From Linnemannia elongata (taxonomy: Eukaryota > Mortierellomycota > Mortierellomycetes > Mortierellales > Mortierellaceae): 64,000 bases of DNA. The first letter of the stretch is position 1. Each line of letters begins with the position of its first letter. Location of the stretch: positions 1,736,001-1,800,000 of the forward strand of contig JAXBDG010000013.1 of assembly GCA_036320915.1 (NCBI GenBank), written 5' to 3'. Below the pieces are notes generated by a model. That model saw only the letters and a program-made list of their open reading frames with translations, was not told where the DNA came from and searched no databases. The translations under genes and the position numbers were made by a program. Below are positions 10,041-19,284 of this stretch, one piece after another.

Positions 10041-12076
10041 ATGGAGCACTATACCAGCAAGGAAGAAAAGGCCATCGGCGCCGAGGCTCCTTTCGTGGAC
10101 ACTGTTCCTGAGACTGAGGAGTACAGCAACATCCTCGAGCGCAAGAACATGTCCAAGAGAGAATTTTACTGGCTTTGGGCTGGGTATGTTATTTTTTTTC
10201 TCACTCACTCCTACCCTCCTTTCCCCTCCTATCTGTCTATGCACCAATCTCCATTATCCAAGAAAATCAACCATGCACGTACCCGTACAACAAAAACTAC
10301 TTACACTACAGCTGTTGATGTGCATCCCTCTCGTCCTGCCTTCTGACTCTTCACTCTCCTTTACACTGTCTAAACAAACAAACATAGTGTTCTCATCCAA
10401 GCCCTGTGCATCTCATTCGAGGCTTGTCTGACCCAGGGCATTAGCGGCTACGTCGCCAGTTTCTTTGGGGTGACCTCGCTCACGGCCGTCCTACCCACCA
10501 TTTTGGCCGTGCTCGCGACCGCTCTGGTGCCCTTTTACGCCAAAGTCGCAGACGTCTTTGGCCGTGCCGGATCGCTGACGTATGCCTTCACCTCGTACCT
10601 CGTGGGCTTGATCATCGAAGGTTCTGCCCAGTCGTTCCTGCACCTCGGCATTGGTCAGATCTTTTACGGCATGGGTGTTACTGGTATCCAGACCTTGTCC
10701 CAGGTCGTCATTGCAGGTATGAAAATGAGCACCAAGTTTTGCACTTTTTCTCCAGACTGTCCCTACGAGCATGCACTCACTCAAATTTTCGTTTTAATGC
10801 TCTTATATCCATCGTGGAAAAATTAGATACAACAAGCCTGCTCCATCGTGGTATCATGTTCGCCATGTACGATATGGGTAATGTAGCCAATATCTGGATC
10901 GCCCAGGCGCTTATTGACCCCATCACTCTTGGCGGAGCCAAGGACAAGTGGCGCATCGCTTATATTGTCATGGGCTGCGTCTCTGGGTTCGGTGCCCTGG
11001 CTCTCCTCATTCCACTGTGGTACGTCCAGCAGTCCCTCAAGCGTCGCAAGGTCGCCCAACCTCCTCGCCGCACCCTCCGCTGGCTCGCCACTGAGTTTGA
11101 CATTCCTGGTGCCATCCTCATCCTCCTGGCCTTGTCGTTGACGTTGATGCCCTTGGTCCTCGCCCGCCGTGCCGCCAAGAACTGGCAGGACCCAACTATC
11201 ATCGGCTTGTTCTGCTCGGGCATCATCTTCTTCATCTTGTTGTTCGTTTGGGAGGCAAAGTATGCCAAGCGACCCATCATGTCGTTCAAGATCTGGACCA
11301 ACCGCACCGCCTTTGGATCATTAATGATCATGTTCTTGCTCAAGGTCCTCGGCAACGTCGTCTGGCAATACCTAACTCAGTACTTTATCGTCTCGCGCGA
11401 CATTACCTTTGGTCAGTCTTACTTGCTCGTCCGCGGTTTCCAGATGGCATGGCTCGTTTTCCAGCTCATTGCAGGCTTGATCATGAAGCGATACAAGAAG
11501 GCGCGTTTGTTGGTCTGGATCGGTATCTTTGTTTACGTCCTGGGCGTTGGTTTGATGATCCCTGCTCGCCACCAGGATGCCTCGACTTTCCTTGTCGTCA
11601 TCTCCCAGACGATCGCTGGAGCTGGTGGTGGAATGGCTCACTTGGCCTGCTCGGTCCTCGTCACGGGTGTCGTCCATAAGAAGGACGTCGCTACTGTCGT
11701 TGGCGCCTCGCAGATCTTGGTCTCGTTCGGTTCGGCTGTAGGAAATGCTGCGGCAGGAGGAATTTGGACCCAATACTTGCCCTCCCGTCTGCGTGTGCGC
11801 GTCACTGGCCCCTACGACATGGACCGCGCCATGAACGATCCACTCAAGTATATCAAGTTCCTGGATCCCGTCACCAAGCAGCAGGTTGTGGATGCCTACA
11901 GTGACTCGCAATGGTTCATGAGCATCATGGGTCTGGCCGTGGCTGCCCTGACGATTGTCTGTGCGGCCATGCTGCAACATGTCAACTTGGATCAGGATCA
12001 GGATACCCAGGATCGCCTTGCGCTTGGCGAGGAGATCCCTGAGATCGAGGATGAGAAGAAGGAGATCAAGAATTGA
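10041..12076 (+). CDS. Siderophore-iron transporter, MFS family (ARN/SIT type)
   Basis: Exons 10041-10183, 10388-10716 and 10827-12076; 573 residues, phases consistent. It should import ferric siderophores by proton symport at the plasma or vesicle membrane. Exon 2 reads LTQGISGYVASFF, then a run of membrane segments with FYAKVADVFGRAG, the MFS motif A loop in the form typical of ARN/SIT proteins. Exon 3 carries the remaining helices, including WQYLTQYFIVSRD and GVVHKKDVATVVGASQ. The C-terminal loop (YDMDRAMNDPLKY) before the last helix matches the extracytoplasmic loop of this family. Length fits the family (about 570-640). Both introns are 110-204 nt with GTATG donors. Two ATCWGATAA sites upstream suggest repression under iron sufficiency. 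No siderophore biosynthesis gene is nearby, so xenosiderophore uptake is a reasonable guess. Confidence 0.92.
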
Positions 12077-12659
12077 GGGCGGCTACTCTTTTTGTAATTT
12101 ACTTTTATTTATCGTTTGCTTTAATACACTATTCGCCGACCACCCATAGGTAGAGTTGAAGATGTACGATGTTGTGATAGGATGACTTGTTCTTGTCAAA
12201 GCCTCCCTTTTCTTTTCTGTGTAACCCTCCTTGCCATCTTCACCACCCACTCTTCATGTTAATGACCTGGGAATGACACACAGAAACAGGTACTAGGAGA
12301 GGTGTTTGAGTGCAGTCTGATAGAAACGAGATCGTTGTATAACATCCCCGTGGTAAAAAGTTGAAAAACGTGTTCGTTTGGAATCTCGAGAAAATAAAAT
12401 GATCAAAGCGCAGGGTGGCGCCGATGTAAATGGCCGTAGCTTGATGAAGAAAAGTGGGATCGAGAAGCGGATTGCGTGATCCTCTTCGTCTCGTCAAGAG
12501 CTACAAGAGAGCGATAACGCTTGAAAAGCAATGTTTGTCTTATTAATCAAGGTTTGCACAAACAAACGTTATAACTATGGGTGGTCTGGCTAATAGTAAA
12601 GCTTTGGATATGTATTCACTGTCTTCCTTCCGTTCTCGACTCATCTAGAAGGCATTCTC
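12077..12659. other. Intergenic, convergent 3' ends
   Basis: Space between the 3' ends of the transporter (+) and the aldehyde dehydrogenase (-). No gene recognised. Confidence 0.5.
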
Positions 12660-14594
12660 TTATGGCACCCACTTTGTAGTAACTTTCTTCCTCATTGAGA
12701 AAAATTCGACTCCACCATCGCCTGTAATGTCACAGTGATTTCCGAAGCGACTCTTATTCCAACCACCAAAGGAGAAGGGTTCTCTAGGCACAGGGGAGCC
12801 GACACTAATAATATGATTCAGAAGATTGAACGAAATGTAAGAACATTGCGAAAAAGTCAAATTATGTCTGTCATTAACATAACACACTAAAAGACACAAC
12901 AATGAACCTACTTGATGCCACACATTCCTGCATTGAAACGCTTGATAAAGAAATCAGCTGTTGCTCCTGAGCTAGTATAAATACCAGCCCCATTTCCGTA
13001 TGGGTTGGCATTTTCAAATGCAATCGCTTCCTCTGCAGTCTCAACTTCCAAGATTGATAATACTGGCCCGAACAGTTCCTCATGTAGTAGTGCATCCTGC
13101 TTGTTAGTATGCAGAATCACCGTGGGTCCAACCCAGTACCCTTCCGGACGATCCTTAGTCCAACGACGTCCATCAACAAGAATCCTTGCCCCAGAGACTT
13201 CAGCCTCATCGATGCGTCGTGTAATGCTGTCTAAGGCCACTTGATCGATCACTGGGCCCATTTGCCCATCAAGACTTCCAGGGCGAATCGCTTCCGACTT
13301 GGACACAATCTTATCGATGAGATCCTGTTGATGTCCAATAGTGAGAAGTACTGTAGGGGCCATACAACTTTCGCCACTGCAGCCACTGTATGATTCAACG
13401 AGATCGGTTGAAGTCATCTCAATATCACAATCCGGCGCGGAGACGGTGTAGTTCTAACATGAGAAGGCAAAGGTGGTGAGTTAGTAGTTGGTAGATACAG
13501 TAAATAGGATGTAATTTTTACCAGGGCCAAAGCTTGTACCTTTGCTCCTCCTAGTGCTAGAACGCGCTTGTTGAGTCTGTGACATCTTTGGGCTATGATC
13601 TCGGCAATTTGCGAGGTTCCAGCAAAAGTTACAGCTTTGACGTCTGGATGATCTATTAAAGCGTTGACGGCTATAAAACATATGAGTATAAAGGGATTGC
13701 TAAGATGGTTTTGGAGTCGGCATTACTATTTCTTCAAATTGTTGGCATCCTTACCTTCAGCGGTGCCATTAACAAGATTAATTACACCATCGGGTAAACC
13801 TGCCTCCTTAAGCAGCTCCACGACTTTGGTCATTGTGAAAGGAACCTTCTCACTTGGCTTGAGAACCATGGTGTTGCCTATCATAATATCAGGGAGAGTG
13901 CTGGTCGTTTGAGTGAATTTGTTCAGCTGAATCCTTTTAGTCATCTCAAAGTACAATTAGATAATAGTACCCATGACAATAGCGACAGACAGAGTCCATA
14001 AGGGAACCATGACTGGAAAATTAAATGGCACGATGGATGCTACAACCCCTAGAGCTATTCCATTAATAGCAAAATTGTAAGTAGCTGTGCAACAGAGAAA
14101 TAAAGCTATTGACCAGCGTGGTGTCCCTTTCATATTTTCGACTTACGAACGCGGGAGTCATAACATGTAATGCCTCTGGAGACTTCCAGTATCTTTGTTT
14201 GAGAAACATGAGGCAACGACATTGCATACTCAACTAAATCCTGACCTCTCGACACACTCGCCAATGCCTCTGCCTTATTTTTGCCATGCTCTAACACCAC
14301 CATATCAGACAGTATATCAGCATGCTTTGTCATCAAGGCGTGAAAACGAATCAAGATCCCGGCACGGTCTTTGATTGTACAACCAGACCATGCAGGGAAT
14401 GCTTCCCTGGCAGCGGCGACTGCTTCGGCAACATCAGCGGCAGATGATAGTGGGACATGACCAATGGTCTTGGCATTGTAAGGGCTGGTCACAGGGAGAT
14501 ATTGTATAGTTTCTGAGGAGGGAGAGTGAGCAGCGAGTTCGACGAACTGGCCATTAATCCAGTTTCGAATGCGAGGAAGATCCTGGGTAAACAT
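12660..14594 (-). CDS. CoA-acylating semialdehyde dehydrogenase, methylmalonate-semialdehyde dehydrogenase family
   Basis: Exons 14594-14147, 14084-13971, 13877-13755, 13670-13540, 13453-12912 and 12804-12660; 500 residues, all phases agree. Landmarks: RIRNWINGQFVE at the start, PFNFPVMVPLW, LKPSEKVPFTM (cofactor lysine), GGAKNY spanning an intron, the nucleophile Cys302 in GESCMA, EELFGPVLS, NPYGNGAGIYTSSG, and a C-terminus INVGSPVPREPFSFGGW. These point to the ALDH6/MMSDH branch, which uses CoA to turn a semialdehyde into an acyl-CoA and NADH. The Arg that normally precedes Cys302 in MMSDH (QRC) is Ser here, so methylmalonate semialdehyde may not be the true substrate. It is divergent from glutamate decarboxylase, favouring succinate or malonate semialdehyde (inference). 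The introns are short and AT-rich. Confidence 0.88.
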
Positions 14595-14731
14595 AGCGTA
14601 TTGTGAAGTTGGGAGTGCTGGAGATATAAAGGCAGAGGAAATAAAGACGTAGTTGGACCGGAAAAAATATGTGTCATACGGCCAGAGGAATGGATGGAAA
14701 TATGTCGTTTGTGAAAGGCGAGGCTATGGAC

Positions 14732-14739
14732 TATATATA
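14732..14739 (-). promoter_or_regulatory. TATA element for the dehydrogenase
   Basis: TATATATA 138 bp upstream of the minus-strand ATG. The element is nearly symmetrical, so orientation is inferred from the gene. Confidence 0.45.
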
Positions 14740-14807
14740 CAAGTGGGCGTCCTCAGTGTCTGAATCCTGTGGCAGTATCAGGTACAATAGCCGCTTTTCT
14801 GCATATT

Positions 14808-14809
<2 letters not shown>

Positions 14810-14839
<30 letters not shown>
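14810..14839. repeat. T30 homopolymer
   Basis: Thirty consecutive T between the divergent gene pair, next to the minisatellite. Confidence 0.9.
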
Positions 14840-14840
<1 letters not shown>

Positions 14841-14990
14841 AAACGATCCAACTTATTCAGCCCTAAGAAGACAAAGCATGAGAGTAAGAAGCTACTGTCT
14901 TTCGAACAGTAAGTGGCAAAAGAAAGATGACAGTAAAGAGTACTGCCTTTGTGTAAGTAATGGATAAGGTGAAGGGGAGAGTTCAAGAGG

Positions 14991-15480
14991 GGATGCAAAG
15001 GAAATGCAGGCTCAAGGGGAGAAAAAGTAAGGATCGTGAGGCAATGAAGTTACAGGATCAAGGGGAGGGGGAAAAAGTAAGTTTTGAGAGGCAATGGAAA
15101 TGCATTATCAAGGAGGAAGAAGAAGTAAGGGCGGTGAGGCATGGAAAGGTACGATCAAGGAGGAAGAAAAAATAAGGATTGGGAGGCAATGAAGTTGCAG
15201 GATCAAGGATTGAGAGGCAATGGAAATGCATTATCAAAAGGAAGAAAAGGTAAGGATTGGCAGGCAATAGAAATGCATGATCAAGAAAGATGACAAAGTA
15301 AGGATAGTGAGGCATGGAAATGCAGTATCAAGGACGGAGAAAAAATAAGGATCGTGAGGCATTAGAAATGCAGGATCAAGGAGGAAGAAAAAATAAGGAT
15401 ACCCAGGCAATGGAAAGCAGTATCAAGGAGAAAGAAAAAATAAGGATTCTCAGGCAATGGAAAGGCAGTATCAAGGAAAG
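14991..15480. repeat. Degenerate minisatellite, about 47-bp unit, 10-11 copies
   Basis: Units begin GGCAATGGAAATGCA, continue with GATCAAGGAGGAAGAAAAA and end in TAAGGATnGnGA. Spacing is 46-49 bp, with one short 31-bp copy near 15188. The + strand is strongly purine-biased. It fills most of the promoter space between the dehydrogenase and decarboxylase. Confidence 0.85.
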
Positions 15481-15705
15481 GGGGGAGGGAGGGATAATAA
15501 TAATCAACAGAGGGCTGGAAGGGCCAATAGGAATGAAAAGGAAAGACCAAGAAGCGTACCGACAGTTCAAAACTTGGCTTTACATCTAGTTACTATTTAA
15601 GTATTTAAAGTAACAGTTTTGTCGTCTCCTCAAATTCCCATTGCAAACAAACATACACACTTGCTATTTTCGACTAGTTCGCTTTCAACATCCACTATAC
15701 CATTT

Positions 15706-17604
15706 ATGCTGAGATATACCAACAAACCTACCACCCAAGCCGAGCAGGCAGGCGTCATATCGCTTACTGGCATTACCGACGCTACCCAAACCACGGTGTC
15801 AAGAGTTCGTCCAACTTTATGGCCGATGTCATTTTTGACAAGATATCTCAAATTCATCACTAAAGTTAAGCGGCCCGACACTCACTCTCCTACCGGTGCA
15901 ACCAACGCTACTCCTGCCTTGGAGCACAGCTCTCGACTTACTTTACAGCAAGTCTCAAAGCCCAGATTAGCAGAACAATCTACCAATGCTCAAGCTGCAT
16001 ACCAGTTTGTTCATGATTCACTAGAGCTGGATAGTCGCCCCAATTTGAATATGGCATCTTATGGTAATTATTGACCTGTTGAAGCATTGATTTGGTCCAA
16101 CGGCTTTTCTATTTATTGTTAACATACTGACACTATGCTGTTTACTGTTTATTAGTTCATACCTGGATGGAGCCTGAGGCTGACAAGCTCATTATGGAGA
16201 ATATCAATAAGAACCTCTGTGACCAGGTTTGTAAAATTTCTCTATATTCTGTTAACTGTTATGTTAATGGTGCGACGCTTAGTTTCTTGAGAGCAAAATT
16301 TTGAAAGTGCAGAAGACTAAACGCTCGATATGACATTGCAATCCACATAGGGTGAATACCCTGCTACTACAGAAATCCACCGTAGATGTATATCCATCAT
16401 CGGAGACCTTTGGAACAGTAATGATGCCGTTGGTTCCTCTACCGTTGGCTCTTCGGAGGCTGTCCATCTCGGAGGGATAGCCATGAAGAAACGCTGGCAA
16501 CAGAAGCGAATGGCTGAAGGCAAAGACACCTCACGGCCAAATATCATTATGGGCCATAATGCTCAAGCCGCGCTCGAAAAGTTTGCACGCTATTTCGATG
16601 TCGAATGTCGCATGATACCGGTCTCCTTGGAAAGTCGCTATTGTTTGGATGTCAAGAAGGCGGCCGAAGCTTGCGATGAGAACACCATCGGCGTTTATGT
16701 CATCCTTGGCAGTCTCTTTACGGGCCACTTCGAGGATGTTCAAGGCATGTCGGACGAGCTGGATCGGATCCATGATGAGAAGGGGTGGGATATTCCTATC
16801 CACGTCGATGCAGCAAGCGGAGGGTTTATTGCCCCTTTTGCGTTTCCTGATTTGAAATGGAGTTTTGAGCTTGATCGAGTGAAGTCAATCAATGCGTCCG
16901 GTCACAAGTTTGGACTTGCCTATGCCGGGATCGGATGGGTACTGTGGAGGAGCGAAGAATATCTTCCAAAGGAGCTTGTACTCACGATTGATTACATGGG
17001 AGCTGAAGTGCAGACATCTTACACTCTCAATTTTTCGCGTCCTGCGTGCTTCATGGTATGTATCAACTGTCAATATGTACTTGATAGATGATCGTTGTTG
17101 GATTGTATCTAATATATACTACATGCGACTTTTTTTTAGATTGCGCAATATTATAACTTTGTGCGGCATGGACGAGAAGGATACACCTCCATCATGCAAA
17201 CGAATTTCGCAAACTCCCGAACACTATCCCTTGCTCTGGAAGAGTCTGGTTACTTTGACGTCATATCAGACATTCATAGACCTAAAGGGGTGTATGAGTA
17301 CCATCGCAATCACAAGGCTGTCCAAGAGGACGGCATTGAGTACAACCCTGGTTCTCCCTGTGTGGCCTTCAAGTTGACCGACAAGTTTCGTACAGAAAAT
17401 CCGCATGTCAAGCAATCAGACGTGTCCAAGTTGATGCATACTCGAGGCTGGGTTGTCCCTAACTATACACTCCCACCTGCCCAAGAGCGAACGGAGGCCA
17501 TGCGGATTGTTATCAGAGAATCACTTAGCAAGGAGATGCTGAAGAAGCTCATCATAGATATTATATGGACGGCTGTATCGCTTGAGGAAAATAGAGAAGA
17601 ATAA
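15706..17604 (+). CDS. Glutamate decarboxylase (PLP-dependent, group II)
   Basis: Exons 15706-16063, 16156-16226, 16351-17055 and 17140-17604; 532 residues. It removes the alpha-carboxyl of glutamate to give GABA, using PLP. Exon 1 ends in the motif continued as HTWMEPEADKL; exon 3 has GEYPATTEIH, VGSSEAVHLGG, HVDAASGGFIAPF (PLP-pocket Asp296) and SINASGHKFGL with Schiff-base Lys329; exon 4 has GWVVPNYTLPP. The order and spacing are those of GadA/GadB/plant GAD. The usual NFSKGSSQ loop is changed to NFSRPACFM. The first about 100 residues are poorly conserved and Thr/Ser-rich. An in-frame TTG upstream (15619) is not taken as a start; the ATG at 15706 is. Aspartate decarboxylation cannot be excluded from sequence alone. 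Confidence 0.92.
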
Positions 17605-17674
17605 ACCAGGAACTCAAAATCCTCTTTTTCCTTGCAACACTAATTCTTGATAAGTTCATCACTCACCTGTAGAC

Positions 17675-17680
17675 AATAAA
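17675..17680 (+). terminator. Polyadenylation signal
   Basis: AATAAA 71 nt after the stop codon of the decarboxylase. Confidence 0.5.
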
Positions 17681-18119
17681 AAATACTAAATACAAGATGA
17701 CCACAGCTTCTACATGTAGTTGTCCTCGTCTATTTGTATGTAGGTATTAGGTATTTCATGTAGCTATGTGGTGATGTGCGTGATGACGCTGAGCAACCGC
17801 CGCGGGGCATATACCAAGGTGCCATCCTGTCTGGTGCTGGCTCTGCGATTATTTTTTATTATAAAATTGAAGAGATGGATATTAAGAAGCCAACGAACGG
17901 GAAAGGATGGATATCGAAAAATGAATTAAGAATGATAGATGGTGGAGAGCCCATATTGATAAAAGTCTTAGTTGCCTTCAGCCTCCGGATCAAATTGCCA
18001 CGAATATCTATCGACAGATCACCGTTATTGTTTTCCTGTTCTCCAATTCACAGATTCATTCATGGTTCCAGCCTTTCATCACACCTGCCGGTAATTTGCC
18101 ATCCACTCGCCACATCCCC
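17681..18119. other. Intergenic, nothing recognised
   Basis: A/T-leaning sequence without a supported gene; a 148-codon frame here starts at GTG and lacks coding bias. Confidence 0.4.
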
Positions 18120-18440
18120 CATGTCTCCACCTCAAATACCTCCATTTCTGCAGACTTGGCAGGATACGAACGGACCAACGCGATCAACTCGAGAAACCTT
18201 TAGTACACAAGCGAGAGGATGAAAAAATGGCATCCCCAGAGTTATAGTCGAGGCTTGTACCAAGATGACAGCGCTGTCATACCTCGTCCACGGAGTCATT
18301 GGAGCCGACAACGACGACTGCACTATCATGTGCAGGATTCTGGACCACATGCCGGAGCAACAAGGGCGTATGATCACATCTTCAAGGTTAGAGTACCCAT
18401 TAGATCCTTCTTTGGCAAGGCGTTAATGGCGAAAAAGGGT
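18120..18440 (+). pseudogene. Coding-like remnant, frame-broken
   Basis: A stretch from about 18265 reads MTALSYLVHGVIGADNDDC with the C/G-ending codon bias of real genes here. Upstream in the same frame is TGA at 18220. Neighbouring frames hold other coding-like pieces (ADLAGYERTNAINS; DQLEKPLVHKREDEK), each ending in a stop. This looks like a decayed gene or several exons of an unrecognised one. The ADLAGYER string recalls the kinesin switch II motif, but that alone is not enough to name it. Confidence 0.35.
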
Positions 18441-18820
18441 TACGAGAATTACGGAAGGTTAGAATGGAATGTTTACATAGTCATTTTCGTCCGCATGATT
18501 TAACAGGACTTTCATGAAAAAAAAAGCGAATGGGTGGGCTACAGTATTTAAGATAATCAACGTAACTTTGGTAGCAATTATCAGAAATTGTAAAAGTGGC
18601 TGGGATCCTCTCCTACTGCAGAATGCAAATAAAAATACTGTTCTTGTTCTATGCAAGTCGCAACACCTCAGGAATGCATATAGGTATGCCAATCTGTTCT
18701 GCCCACCATCTCCACTCCTTTATTTCTGCACCACATTAAAAAGAAAAAAAAAAAAGACGTTCTCAATTTCTTTTTTTGTCTTCACTCACCATAACCTGAA
18801 CATCACTCAAAATAAGAAAA

Positions 18821-19111
18821 ATGAGGAACCAGCTTCTGTCATACGTAAAATTATCACTCATCCTGGCCTTGTTCGCAAGCTTCCTCTCAACAACCCACGT
18901 AATACCCACCGCAGCAGCGCCATAACCTGGAGCGGTAACCAGCAGAGTCGCATCAACCTCTGAACAACCGCCATCCCTTCTCGGGATCCTCCTCGGCTCT
19001 CAAGACGTAGTCAATGATGCCCAAACTTCAGGCACTGAAGCTAATGCTTTTGAGCCACCAAATACCGTCATCAAGATCGGTGCTGGTATCCCTTTACCTC
19101 CAACACCCTAA
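18821..19111 (+). pseudogene. Small secreted-protein gene with in-frame TAA
   Basis: ATG at 18821 opens a clear signal peptide (MRNQLLSYVKLSLILALF, then ASFLSTTHV). Codon 35 is TAA (18923-18925), but the same frame then runs 61 more codons (PGAVTSRVASTSEQ to IGAGIPLPPTP) to a second TAA at 19109-19111, keeping the local codon bias. No intron of normal size was found that removes the stop and keeps the downstream frame. Either a recent pseudogene, a 34-residue peptide, a readthrough case, or a sequence error. Target and function are unknown. Confidence 0.5.
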
Positions 19112-19284
19112 TACTGTTTGTAAAACACTGTGAGGAGCACTTGAGTAAATAGAAGAGGAACATTTTCATTTATCATAAAAAAGTGCTTTTCCACGATTTA
19201 ATTTCTTTTCACTCTTTGCGTAATTTCTACATGACTTTTTTGTTTGTCGAAAAGGAAAAAAAAATAACTAGGATATCATATAAA

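Noticed and set aside
14991..15480. CRISPR-like array
   Set aside because: Units are contiguous and degenerate without unique spacers; it is a minisatellite in a eukaryote.
15619..15705. N-terminal extension of glutamate decarboxylase from TTG
   Set aside because: A nuclear fungal gene should start at ATG; the first in-frame ATG is 15706.
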